NCBI GenBank assembly: GCA_020631075.1
Contig: JAHDHX010000001.1
Location: 124,001-188,000, forward strand
DNA length: 64,000 nt
Origin: Candidatus Altimarinota bacterium
GTDB taxonomy: Bacteria > Patescibacteriota > Gracilibacteria > UBA4473
Direction: 5' to 3'
Both the position numbers and the translations under genes were made by a program. Shown here piece by piece: positions 34,848-44,229 of this stretch (positions within the stretch are counted from its first letter, which is position 1; each line of letters begins with the position of its first letter). The notes under the pieces were generated by a model that saw only the letters and a program-made list of their open reading frames with translations, had not been told where the DNA came from and searched no databases.

Positions 34848-36191
34848 ATGACAACTCAAATAATCTTTTTGCTGTTTCTGCTGCTGTGCTCGGGGTTTTT
34901 CTCGGGGATGGAGATCGCCCTGTTTTCCCTCGGGATAGAAACGTTGCACGCGGAGCTGGCCAAACCCGGGCTGAGTGTGGGGCGGCGGGCGCGGCTGACG
35001 CGCTTGCAATCGCTGCTGGCGGACCCGCACCGTACGCTGGTGACGATCTTGCTGTGTAATAATGTGGTGAACATTTTGGCCTCATCTGTGGCGACGGTGA
35101 CGGCGCTGTCGGTGGCGGGGTCTTTTGACGTGCCGGTGAGTCAGTCGACGATCCTCGCGATCGTGACGGGGGTGATGACGTTTTTGATCTTGCTGTTTGG
35201 TGAAATCACCCCGAAGGCGCTGGCCCACCAGCACGCGTTGAAATTTAGTGAGCGGATGGCGGGGTTTTTGTGGGGATTACGCTGGCTGGCGACACCGATA
35301 GCGGTGCCGTTGTCAAAGCTGACGGAGAAATTTGTCGGGGAGCACGAAGCGAAGGGGTTGACGGAAGATGAAATTAAGGCGGCGATCTCGCTGTCGGAGT
35401 CAAGCGGGACGATCGATGAAGCGGAGCGGGCGCTGGTGGAAAAGGTGCTGGAGTTTGATGAAGTGCGGGCGGAGGCGATCATGACGCCGCGGTCGAAGAT
35501 ATTTGCCCTGAAGGGGGAGGACACGGTGGGGGATGTGCTGCCGCAGGTGATAGCGGAGCAGTATTCACGGATACCCATTATGGGGGAGTCTTTAGACGAT
35601 ATTTGGGGGATACTGACGGTGCACAACCTGCTGAAACACTGGCACGAAAAGAAAGGGGCGGCGACGCTGAAAACGGCTTCGCTGACCAAGCCGATCAAGG
35701 TGCCGCCGTCGATGCGGATCCCTGAACTGTTGCGGCTGTTTCAGGCGGAGCATACTTCGCACCTGGCGCTGGTCGTGAACCAGCACAACGAAACGACGGG
35801 GGTGATCACGATGGAGGATGTGCTGGAGGAGATATTTGGTGAAATCCACGATGAAACGGACAAGGAGAGTGTGTACATCAAGCGTATCGGGGACGCGACG
35901 TGGCGAATAGACGCGGAGGTGGAACTGGAGCGGCTGGAAACGGTGCTGCGTGACACGCTGGAGATAGGTGACATGACGCTGCATATGCCGTGGCCGCGGG
36001 AAATGGAGAATGAGTCGTTGCGATATTTCTTAATTGAAAAGTTGGAGCACTTCCCTGAAGTGGGGGAAGCGCTGGAGGTGAGTTCGGGGAGTCATGTCTT
36101 CCAACTGACGGTCAAAAGTAAGACCGATGACACGCAGGCGAAAATGGTCGAATTGCAGCTGACCGAGCAAGCCGAGGGGCAGGACGAGTAG
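34848..36191 (+). CDS. CNNM/CBS-domain hemolysin-like (HlyC/CorC family) protein
   Basis: LLLCSGFFSGMEIALFSL; LFGEITPKALAHQHA; tandem CBS; C-terminal transporter-associated domain. Confidence 0.9.
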   Translation: MTTQIIFLLFLLLCSGFFSGMEIALFSLGIETLHAELAKPGLSVGRRARLTRLQSLLADPHRTLVTILLCNNVVNILASSVATVTALSVAGSFDVPVSQSTILAIVTGVMTFLILLFGEITPKALAHQHALKFSERMAGFLWGLRWLATPIAVPLSKLTEKFVGEHEAKGLTEDEIKAAISLSESSGTIDEAERALVEKVLEFDEVRAEAIMTPRSKIFALKGEDTVGDVLPQVIAEQYSRIPIMGESLDDIWGILTVHNLLKHWHEKKGAATLKTASLTKPIKVPPSMRIPELLRLFQAEHTSHLALVVNQHNETTGVITMEDVLEEIFGEIHDETDKESVYIKRIGDATWRIDAEVELERLETVLRDTLEIGDMTLHMPWPREMENESLRYFLIEKLEHFPEVGEALEVSSGSHVFQLTVKSKTDDTQAKMVELQLTEQAEGQDE

Positions 36192-36312
36192 CTGGGTAGT
36201 GTGTAGTGTAGAGGGGAAAGCTGTGTGCGGTGGGTGAGAGGGGGGAGGGACTGTCTCGCAACAGGGGCTCAAAAAAATGGCACAACCAAAATGCCGTCGA
36301 CTCGGCCTGGGT

Positions 36313-36397
36313 CATTTTCTCTGAAGTGGCAGGTGGGTCACCCTACTGAGTCGGCGGGGAGCCTTCTCGAATGTTCCGGTGTCCCTTCAGAAAAATG
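36313..36397. other. intergenic inverted repeat, candidate structured RNA
   Basis: CATTTTCTCTGAAG (36313-36326) versus CTTCAGAAAAATG (36385-36397), with nested GC-rich arms. Confidence 0.4.
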
Positions 36398-36569
36398 ATG
36401 GAGAAAAAGACCAGGTGAGCGAAACAAAACGTACATTTCAGTCAGGGACAGGGTAGGGGGTAGGAGGGGGGTGGTCAAGTTTTGTGTACAGGGGGGAGTG
36501 AAAAGAAAAGTGTATTGCAATATGCTTTTTTATAGTTTATAAATTTTAACACATTCATTAAATCTATGC

Positions 36570-38558
36570 ATGGAAAACGAAAACTGGGGCTGGCTGTATG
36601 AGGATGCAGAGGATATGGAGAAAGATAAGTGGTTCAGCTTTAATGAAGAACTTATCACGAAAATTACGAATTATCCTAAAAAGATAGACATTTTGTCTCA
36701 CCCAAAGGGGTTTACGAATGAAATTAGAAAAAGGGAAAAAGAGTTTGCTGCGATGCTCAAAGCACTGAATAGAAATAAATATGCTGGGAATAATATGGAG
36801 ATGATTCCCGAAGTGAAAAAGGTGTTGGCAAAAATTCGGTCACAGGCAACCAAGGAATCAGCGGAATATTTTAACGGGATGTATACGGATCATAACAACC
36901 CGCGGGTGTATAACCGAGTGGAGTTGTATGAGGATTTTGGGAAAATTTTTCTCAAACATTTTGATGGTTTTGTGGCGACACCGAAAAATCAAGCAGAGTT
37001 TTTGAATAAAGTAGAAAAATTTTACACAGAAGAGGCGGAAACTCGTGAGAAAATTGTGGATGGGATTTTGGAAGCGATGTTTGAAACTCGTGATGAAGAG
37101 AATGAGGTGCAAGATTTTTTCTATGACATTAATGTGTTGGTGAAAGCCATTAGTGTTGGGCCACGGTTGAATTCGAAAGAAAAATTGAAGTCGTCGGTGA
37201 TCCAGGATGTGTTTCATAAAACGATATTACCTGAGGTTTACATGGGGATAGCGAAGCGGATAGAATTAGCCCCTGGGAATTTGGCGGATGATTCAAATTT
37301 TATGAGTTTGCTTTTTACCTTGGGAACACAAAAGCCTTTTTCTCGAGATCTGCTCGGGCATAAACATGTTGAAGCTTTGTTTGTGGATATTGCATTGTAT
37401 CTTTCAGAGTTTGCGGGGATTGCACGGGTGCAGGAACTGCGAGAGGTGATAGATCAGTCGGCTTTAAAAAACATAGATATAGAGACGTTGCAGGCGGCGA
37501 GTGAGATGTTTGTCGGGTATGCGCAGCCACAGCGGGAACTGGAAGAAGTGGAGGGAAGATTGCCCTCGGGGGAGCAGGGAGTGGGGTTGAATGACAATCA
37601 GTATAAGGTGCTGATGGATAAGCCGCTCTTTGGGCATGATCGTTTTTTGGCTTCGGGGTTGATAGTCGATAAAACCGAACGGAGGGAGTACCGAAAGCAG
37701 ATAAAGTATGACTTTGGGGTTGAAAGTCAGCAGTACCGAGAAATAGAGAAAAGTATGGTGATAAATGACAATGGTTTTGGGGTGATAGGGCGGATGCCGT
37801 GGGGGGTGAATTATGTGCTGTTTCATGATGGTCACCTGGGGATGAATGAAATAAATAGTCGGCCGATGGAAAAAATCCTTTCGTCGAAGGAGTATGAGCT
37901 GATACGCCTGTATGTGTTGGGGAACTATTATCAGGCGGTTCATGCGGACTATAAAGCGGCGGAGGTGGTGGACATCATCAATGTGATCAAACGTGAGACG
38001 GCGGAACGTCAAGAGAAGGATGAAGATACGTTTACCCTGAGCCAGGCGACGACCAGAGAATTGCTGGTGCAAGAAGACTACACGAAAAATTATTTGGATG
38101 ATTATCTGCAGTCAGAGGGGATAGTGACGGGGACGAAAAGGGCCCATACGCGAATATTGCGGGTGGGGCAGAGCCCGAGCCGTAAAAAATTTGATCAGTT
38201 TAAGGCGGATGCGTCGCAGCTGAACCTGTATGCATTTGTCGTGCAAAAAGGAACGAGCCTAAGCCCAGAAGAGCGACGACGACAAACGAAGGTGATAAAA
38301 AAAGTAGAATTCCAGCAATTGGATACGTTTGAGGCTTTTGAAGATTTTCGGGATGAATTTTTGAAAACGTATGAAAAGCCTGGGTTTGAGGTTCGGTTTC
38401 AGACGTATGTGAAGCGGAAACCCAAAGATGTGGTGATGGATACGGTTCAATCTGTGCAGGAGGCTTCAGCGTTGCCCGAGGATGAAATAGTGAAGGAGAC
38501 AGGCAAGAAGGTGACGCACTTGGTGAAGCCGATAGATGGGAAAGAGTTGTTGGATTGA
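36570..38558 (+). CDS. large soluble protein of unknown function
   Basis: 662-codon ORF, AT-richer than surroundings, good start; no recognised family. Confidence 0.75.
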   Translation: MENENWGWLYEDAEDMEKDKWFSFNEELITKITNYPKKIDILSHPKGFTNEIRKREKEFAAMLKALNRNKYAGNNMEMIPEVKKVLAKIRSQATKESAEYFNGMYTDHNNPRVYNRVELYEDFGKIFLKHFDGFVATPKNQAEFLNKVEKFYTEEAETREKIVDGILEAMFETRDEENEVQDFFYDINVLVKAISVGPRLNSKEKLKSSVIQDVFHKTILPEVYMGIAKRIELAPGNLADDSNFMSLLFTLGTQKPFSRDLLGHKHVEALFVDIALYLSEFAGIARVQELREVIDQSALKNIDIETLQAASEMFVGYAQPQRELEEVEGRLPSGEQGVGLNDNQYKVLMDKPLFGHDRFLASGLIVDKTERREYRKQIKYDFGVESQQYREIEKSMVINDNGFGVIGRMPWGVNYVLFHDGHLGMNEINSRPMEKILSSKEYELIRLYVLGNYYQAVHADYKAAEVVDIINVIKRETAERQEKDEDTFTLSQATTRELLVQEDYTKNYLDDYLQSEGIVTGTKRAHTRILRVGQSPSRKKFDQFKADASQLNLYAFVVQKGTSLSPEERRRQTKVIKKVEFQQLDTFEAFEDFRDEFLKTYEKPGFEVRFQTYVKRKPKDVVMDTVQSVQEASALPEDEIVKETGKKVTHLVKPIDGKELLD

Positions 38559-38567
38559 TTTGGTTTA

Positions 38568-40079
38568 CTAGGTATGCCGTATGGGGTCACTGGCGTTGGC
38601 GCCTTGCAGGGCCTTGGGGATGATGTATTGCTGGCTGATGGGGTTGACGGTGGGGAGCTTGGTCCAGCGTTTGTTGGGGCCGAGTTCCCACATTTCCCCT
38701 GGGGAGGGGATGTCGACGATGGCGTCTTGTAAGTTCGGGAGTTGCTGGAGTTTGGATTGGTACTCGAGCATGGGTTCGTCTTCGCCGTGGACGAGGAACA
38801 CCTGCGTGGGGGAGCCTGTCTTGCCGGCGAACCCCAGCAAGGCGTGCTGGTCGGCGTGGCCAGAGAAGGCGCGGACGTTTAAGACTTCGGCGTTGAGGGG
38901 GTACTCGTCGCCGAAAATTTTGACGGGGGTTTGCTTCTCGGCGATCTTGCGCCCGAGGGTGTTTTCGGCCATGAAGCCGACGCACATGATGAGGTTTTGC
39001 GGGTTGCTGACCTGGTTGGCCAGGTGGTGGCGGATGCGCCCAAACTCCGCCATGCCGCTGGAAGAAATGACCATGGCGGGGCCCGGGAACTGGTTGATGG
39101 CTTTGGATTCCTCCACGGTGGTGAGGTATTGCACGCCTTCACACTGGTAGCAGAACGGGTCGTGGCCTGCCTCCAGCAGTTTGGTGAGCTCGCTGTCGAA
39201 GCACTCGGGGTGGACGGAGAACACGCGGGTGGCTTTATTGGACAGGGGGCTGTCGACGAAGATGGGGAAGTGGGGGATTTTACCTTGTTTTATCAGCTGG
39301 CGCATGACGTAGAGGACTTCCTGTGTGCGGCCGACGCTGAAGGCGGGGGTGATGATCTTGCCGCCGCGCTCAAAGGTGGCGGTGACGTGCTGGGCGATGA
39401 GGTCCTCGACCTCGGCCAGTTCGTTGTGGAGGCGGTTGCCGTAGGTGGACTCGGTGATAAAAACGTCGATGTCGGTCAGCTGACGGGGGTCACGCAGGAT
39501 GGGGAGGTCGAAGCGACCGAGGTCACCTGTGAAGCCAAGACGGAGGTCCTGATGGGTGTCGTGGTCGGTGATCTCGAGCTCGACGAGGGCAGAACCGAGG
39601 ATGTGCCCTGCGTCGGTGAAGCGGACGCGGACGCCTTTGGCGACGGGGATCCATTGGGCGTAGGCGACGGACTGCATCTGGGACATGATGAGGTCGACGT
39701 GCTCTTGCCGATAAAGGGGTTCGGCGTTGGCGGTTTTTTTCTTTTTATTGAGCCACTCGGCGTCGCGGGACTGAATGTGGGCGGAGTCGGCGAGCATGAT
39801 CTTGCACAGGTCGTGGGTGGCGTGGGTGCAAAAAACGGGGCCCTCGAACCCGAGGCGGGCGAGCTGGGGCAGGGCGCCGCTGTGGTCGATGTGGGCGTGG
39901 GAGAGGACGACGGCGTCGATTTCTTTGGCGTCGAAGGGGAAGTGGCGGTTCATTTGCTCGGTGACTTTGCGTCGGCCCTGAAACAGGCCGCAGTCAAGCA
40001 GGATCTTTTGGCCGTTGATGTGAAGGAGGTGTTTGGAGCCAGTGACATTACGGGCGGCGCCAGCGAATTCGATTTTCAT
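38568..40079 (-). CDS. MBL-fold / beta-CASP RNA-metabolising hydrolase
   Basis: GAARNVTGSKHLLHINGQKILLDCGLFQG; LSHAHIDHSGALPQL; FTDAGHILGSALVE; ESTYGNRLH; FSGHADQ. Confidence 0.92.
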   Translation of the reverse strand: MKIEFAGAARNVTGSKHLLHINGQKILLDCGLFQGRRKVTEQMNRHFPFDAKEIDAVVLSHAHIDHSGALPQLARLGFEGPVFCTHATHDLCKIMLADSAHIQSRDAEWLNKKKKTANAEPLYRQEHVDLIMSQMQSVAYAQWIPVAKGVRVRFTDAGHILGSALVELEITDHDTHQDLRLGFTGDLGRFDLPILRDPRQLTDIDVFITESTYGNRLHNELAEVEDLIAQHVTATFERGGKIITPAFSVGRTQEVLYVMRQLIKQGKIPHFPIFVDSPLSNKATRVFSVHPECFDSELTKLLEAGHDPFCYQCEGVQYLTTVEESKAINQFPGPAMVISSSGMAEFGRIRHHLANQVSNPQNLIMCVGFMAENTLGRKIAEKQTPVKIFGDEYPLNAEVLNVRAFSGHADQHALLGFAGKTGSPTQVFLVHGEDEPMLEYQSKLQQLPNLQDAIVDIPSPGEMWELGPNKRWTKLPTVNPISQQYIIPKALQGANASDPIRHT

Positions 40080-40101
40080 GGTGGGGTGGGTGAGTGTGTG
40101 T

Positions 40102-40764
40102 CTAAGCAGTTTGCTCTAGTATAGCAGAGTCGGGGGTGGTTGTCTCGGGGGAAGGGACGGGACTGGTCTGGGGGTCGGACTTGGTGTCTGACTCTGACTT
40201 TGCCTCGGGCTGGGTGAGGGCGAACTGGTCGACGAGGTCGAGGCTGGACTCAAAGACGTCGTTGGCGAGGTCTTCGGCGGGGAACTCGGCGATGCGGTCG
40301 AGGTGTGACTGGGCGGTGTCGAACACTTCTTCGCCTGCGTTTTCGATGTCGTCGAGGAGCTGGAGGCCAGACTCTTCGGCGACCTCGAGCGGGCCGATGA
40401 ATGGAGTAAAGAAGCTCTCGGGGCCGGTGACGGTGAGTCGCTGGTGTGGGGTGTGGTGCTGGCGGGTGTGGGCGAGCTGCTGAGTGAAGTATTGGTCGTA
40501 GCGGGGGGGGCGACGGAGGGACTCAAACTCGGTGAGCTCGGCAGGGGTGAGGTGCTGCTGGAGGCCTGACTCGGTGTAGGTGAGCTCTTCGGTGACGTTC
40601 TCGATCTCGGCTTGACTGTGGTGGATGTCGTCGTGGGTGTCTTCGGCGGCGAGGAGGGCGGAGAGCTCGGGGTCGGTGGCGAGGTCGTCGGTGTAGCTCA
40701 GCGCGTCCTCAAAGTCGGGGAGGGTGTCGAACTCGCCGTAGTCGTCGGTGGTGGGGTCGTACAT
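40102..40764 (-). CDS. acidic hypothetical protein
   Basis: Intact Asp/Glu-rich ORF in line with neighbouring minus-strand genes. Confidence 0.5.
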   Translation of the reverse strand: MYDPTTDDYGEFDTLPDFEDALSYTDDLATDPELSALLAAEDTHDDIHHSQAEIENVTEELTYTESGLQQHLTPAELTEFESLRRPPRYDQYFTQQLAHTRQHHTPHQRLTVTGPESFFTPFIGPLEVAEESGLQLLDDIENAGEEVFDTAQSHLDRIAEFPAEDLANDVFESSLDLVDQFALTQPEAKSESDTKSDPQTSPVPSPETTTPDSAILEQTA

Positions 40765-40787
40765 AAGATGGGGAAACGAGGGAGGGG

Positions 40788-41093
40788 CTAGAGCTCGTCG
40801 AGGAGGTGCTCGATGGCTTCGGCTTCGGCCCGGGTGGTGGCCTCTTGCTGAGTGGTGTGGCGCTGGGTCGCGAGGCGGTAGAGGGCTTGCAGTCGGCCGT
40901 TGGCTTGGGCGAGCTGGTCGCGGTAGCGCTGGTGCCCGTGGGCATAGAGGTCTAGCAGGGACTGGGCGAGGGGCTCGGGGATGGTGTCAGCGTGGATGAT
41001 GACGGCGAGCACCATCAACCGTCGGTAGTCGCCTGCCAGCCCTGTGTGGGTGGAAATGGCGTGGCAGAGCTGGTCACGGGTGGAGGGGGTCAT
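40788..41093 (-). CDS. small hypothetical protein (true start internal to a longer spurious ORF)
   Basis: MTPSTRDQLCHAISTHTGLAGDYRRLMVLAVIIHADTIPEPLAQSLLDLYAHG...; upstream extension is antisense to the aquaporin. Confidence 0.55.
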   Translation of the reverse strand: MTPSTRDQLCHAISTHTGLAGDYRRLMVLAVIIHADTIPEPLAQSLLDLYAHGHQRYRDQLAQANGRLQALYRLATQRHTTQQEATTRAEAEAIEHLLDEL

Positions 41094-41250
41094 CGGAGAA
41101 GTATAGCATGAGTGGGGAGGGGGTGTCTTATGAAAACACTCATAAATTGCAGAATCACAGAGGGGTGTGTGTGGTAATTTCTTAAGTATTAAATTTGATC
41201 GTGAGTACAAAAGTGTATCAATTTTCTTGCTCTGAGCTGGGCTGCGTGGT

Positions 41251-42012
41251 ATGAATGGTTTTGAACGTATTTCCTCATTTTTTCTCAATATGTGTAGTGG
41301 TGGAACCAAAGCGCTGATGGCCGAATTTCTCGGGACGCTGGCGCTCGTACTCGTGGGGTGTGGAACGGCCATCATGGCCGGGGCTGACATTGGCCTGCTG
41401 GGGGTGGCTTTGGCTTTCGGTCTGACGGTGACCTTTATGGCGTATGCGGTGGGGCCTTGCTCTGGTGGGCATTTCAACCCTGCGGTGTCAGTGGGTCTGG
41501 CTATGGCGGGGAAATTTAGCTGGGGGAAGGTGCCGATGTATTGGTTGGCGCAATTGGCGGGGGCTTTTGTCGCGGTGCTGGCGATCTGGCTGGTGCAAGG
41601 GGGTTCACCCACGGGTGAAATGGCAAACTTTGCTGCGAATGGGTTTGGGGACGCCTTTGGTGGGTATAGCCTGCTGTCGGCGGTGATTGCAGAAGTGGTG
41701 GCCACGTTCTTCTTCCTGACGGTGATCATTAGCACGACCAAAAAAGACTTCCCAGCGGGGATGGGTGGTCTGGTGGTGGGGCTGACGCTCTTTGTGATGA
41801 TTATGTTTATCGGGAATGTGACCAACGCGTCACTCAACCCTGCGCGGAGCATCATGCCGGCGCTGTTTGCGGGGGGGAAATTTGTGGAGCCGATCCAGCT
41901 GGCGGTCTTCATCCTTGCGCCGATTGCCGGGGCGGCCCTGGCGGGAGTGCTGATGGGGTGCTGTGACAGCTGCGACAGCGGAAGCTGCGACGTGAAAACC
42001 ATAGAAGCGTAA
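41251..42012 (+). CDS. MIP-family aquaporin/aquaglyceroporin-like channel with Cys-rich C-terminus
   Basis: Two NPA motifs: SGGHFNPAVS and NASLNPARS; tail MGCCDSCDSGSCDVKTIEA. Confidence 0.92.
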   Translation: MNGFERISSFFLNMCSGGTKALMAEFLGTLALVLVGCGTAIMAGADIGLLGVALAFGLTVTFMAYAVGPCSGGHFNPAVSVGLAMAGKFSWGKVPMYWLAQLAGAFVAVLAIWLVQGGSPTGEMANFAANGFGDAFGGYSLLSAVIAEVVATFFFLTVIISTTKKDFPAGMGGLVVGLTLFVMIMFIGNVTNASLNPARSIMPALFAGGKFVEPIQLAVFILAPIAGAALAGVLMGCCDSCDSGSCDVKTIEA

Positions 42013-42045
42013 CACAAACACAGAGACACAGGGGGGAAACTCTGC

Positions 42046-42086
42046 GCCCTCTGGCTGCCTTTGGCGGCTGGGGGGTGTTTTCTTTT
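42046..42086 (+). terminator. intrinsic terminator after aquaporin
   Basis: CCCTCTGGCTGCC-ttt-GGCGGCTGGGGGG-TGTTTTCTTTT. Confidence 0.75.
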
Positions 42087-42126
42087 CGGGTTGTCAGGGG
42101 GGCGAGGGGGGGGTAGAAAGTGGGTG

Positions 42127-43257
42127 ATGAAAAAAATAGGGATCATCGGTGGGGGGCAGCTGGGGCGGATGCTGCGAGAGGCACCGACGGCGGCGCGGTA
42201 CACGATAGGGCAACTGGTGCCGAATCTGGATTGTCCGTGTCGGAAATTTAGTAACCTGACGGTCGGTGACTGGCAAGACGCGGACACCGTCGCGGCGTGG
42301 GGGCAGGGGTATGACGTGGTGACGGTGGAGTGGGAGCACGTGAGTCGGGTGGGGCTGGAAAAACTGGAGACGATGGGGGTGGAGGTGTACCCCCAGGCGG
42401 GGGTGCTGGGGGTGATAGCGGACAAGGGGCGGCAAAAAGAATTTTATGTGGAGCGGGGGTTGCCGACGGCGGAGTATATGCTGTGGGATGGAGAAGGAGT
42501 GTTGCCCGAGGGGGTGGAGTTGCCGTGTGTGCAGAAGGCCCGCACGGGGGGGTATGACGGGCAGGGGGTGCAGGTGGTGCGCGAGTGGGGTGACCTGTGG
42601 CCGGTGCCAAGCGTGCTGGAGGAACTGGTCGAGATAGACCGTGAAGTGAGTGTGGTGGTGGCTCGTGGGGTGGGGGGGCAGATGGTGCACCTCCCGCCAG
42701 TGGGGATGGAGTTTGACCCAGTGGCGAACCTCGTGCAGTGCCTGTATGCGCCAGTGGGCCTGGCCGAAGACACGCTGAACAAATGTGTGCGGGTGGCGCG
42801 AGAGACGGCGGCGGCGTATGGGGTGGTGGGGTTGCTGGCGGTGGAGCTGTTTGTGACGAATGAGGGCAGGGTGCTGATAAACGAAGTGGCGCCACGGCCC
42901 CACAATAGCGGGCACCACACGATAGAGGCGTGTAATGTGAGCCAATATGATTTGCATTTGCGGGCGATCGCGGGGGAGGCGTTGCCCGAGCCTGCGCAAA
43001 CGTTTGGGGGGGTGGCGATGGTGAACATCCTCGGGGGAGAGGGCCACGGGGAAGCTGTCTGGCGGGGAAAATCTGTGCTGAGTGAACACCCGAATGCGAC
43101 GCTGCATGACTACGAAAAGACGATGACGAAGCCTTACCGCAAGATGGGCCATGTGACGGTGACTGCGCCGACGGTGGCTGAAGCAAAAGCGGTGGCCTTG
43201 GGTGTACAGCGGCGGCTGGAGGTGGTACCTTCGGCGGTGTCGGGGGTGAATTCTTAA
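42127..43257 (+). CDS. purK: 5-(carboxyamino)imidazole ribonucleotide synthase
   Basis: KKIGIIGGGQLGRML; VVTVEWEHV; TGGYDGQGVQVV; NEVAPRPHNSGHHTIEAC. Confidence 0.93.
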   Translation: MKKIGIIGGGQLGRMLREAPTAARYTIGQLVPNLDCPCRKFSNLTVGDWQDADTVAAWGQGYDVVTVEWEHVSRVGLEKLETMGVEVYPQAGVLGVIADKGRQKEFYVERGLPTAEYMLWDGEGVLPEGVELPCVQKARTGGYDGQGVQVVREWGDLWPVPSVLEELVEIDREVSVVVARGVGGQMVHLPPVGMEFDPVANLVQCLYAPVGLAEDTLNKCVRVARETAAAYGVVGLLAVELFVTNEGRVLINEVAPRPHNSGHHTIEACNVSQYDLHLRAIAGEALPEPAQTFGGVAMVNILGGEGHGEAVWRGKSVLSEHPNATLHDYEKTMTKPYRKMGHVTVTAPTVAEAKAVALGVQRRLEVVPSAVSGVNS

Positions 43258-43272
43258 AAATTACAAAAAAGT

Positions 43273-43857
43273 ATGACCACGAAAGCTGAGCAAGAAACGG
43301 CGCTGGCGCTGACGACCCCAGTGGTGGGGGTGGTGATGGGGAGTAAGTCTGACTTGGTGGTGATGCAGGAGGCGACGAAGGTGCTGGACGCGCTGGGGGT
43401 GATGTATGAACGGACGGTGGTGAGCGCGCACCGCACGCCAGAGAGGATGTATGAGTACGCCAAGTCGGCCCGTGAGCGGGGACTGAAAGTGATCATTGCC
43501 GGGGCGGGGGGCGCGGCCCACTTGCCCGGGATGGTGGCCAGTCTGACGACGCTGCCCGTGGTGGGGGTGCCAGTGAAGTCGAGTAACTCGATTGCGGGGA
43601 TAGACTCGTTGCTGTCGATCGTGCAGATGCCCGGTGGGGTGCCAGTGGCTACGGTGGCGGTCAACGGAGCGAAGAATGCGGGGATATTGGCGGCGCAGAT
43701 AGTAGGAACGAGCTGCCCCGTGACGGCCAAGAAGTTGGCTGAGCACAAAGCGGAAATGGAAGCGAAAGTGCTGTCAACGGTGGGGGAAGTGGAAAAGCAA
43801 TCCGCCAGTGGGGGGAAGAAGGGGTGGCTGGGGAGTATATTTGGGAAGCGGGGGTAG
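43273..43857 (+). CDS. purE: 5-(carboxyamino)imidazole ribonucleotide mutase
   Basis: [54 protein letters not shown]. Confidence 0.95.
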   Translation: MTTKAEQETALALTTPVVGVVMGSKSDLVVMQEATKVLDALGVMYERTVVSAHRTPERMYEYAKSARERGLKVIIAGAGGAAHLPGMVASLTTLPVVGVPVKSSNSIAGIDSLLSIVQMPGGVPVATVAVNGAKNAGILAAQIVGTSCPVTAKKLAEHKAEMEAKVLSTVGEVEKQSASGGKKGWLGSIFGKRG

Positions 43858-43860
43858 GGG

Positions 43861-44229
43861 ATGCTGGAACGTGCACTGATGGAAGCGGCGCTGGGGGTGC
43901 TGGGCAAAAAAACGAACCATACGGCCCAGTGGGGAACCGTGGCGTGTGCGCTGCGGGCGGCGAACGGGAGGGTGTATCGCGGGGTGTGCATTGACCTGCG
44001 GTGTAGTCTGGGTGCCTGCGCGGAACAAGTGGCGGCGGGGCAGATGGTCACTGACGGGGAAACGCGCGTCAACGCGCTGGTGTGCCTGCGGCAAACGGCT
44101 GCTGGGTATGAATACTTGAAGCCGTGTGGGAAGTGTCAGGAGTATCTGGCGCAGCTGGACCCCGCGAACCGTGAGACGCTGGTCGTCTGCGGGGAAGAGG
44201 CGGTGGAGCGGCTAGGGGAGGGGGCCTAG
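43861..44229 (+). CDS. cytidine deaminase-like protein
   Basis: CSLGACAEQVA and KPCGKCQEYL zinc-site motifs. Confidence 0.7.
   Translation: MLERALMEAALGVLGKKTNHTAQWGTVACALRAANGRVYRGVCIDLRCSLGACAEQVAAGQMVTDGETRVNALVCLRQTAAGYEYLKPCGKCQEYLAQLDPANRETLVVCGEEAVERLGEGA

Noticed and set aside
38931-40124. 397-aa plus-strand ORF rich in Gly/Val/Asp
   Set aside because: Antisense to the MBL/beta-CASP hydrolase; open only because of GC and strand bias.
40788-42425. 545-aa minus-strand ORF in the ORF track
   Set aside because: Most of it is antisense to the clear aquaporin and to the purK start; only the C-terminal 101 aa (40788-41093) looks like a gene.
44226-44229. Convergent stop codons sharing CTAG (cytidine deaminase-like and tkt)
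   Set aside because: Real overlap but probably just compact packing; no further signal.
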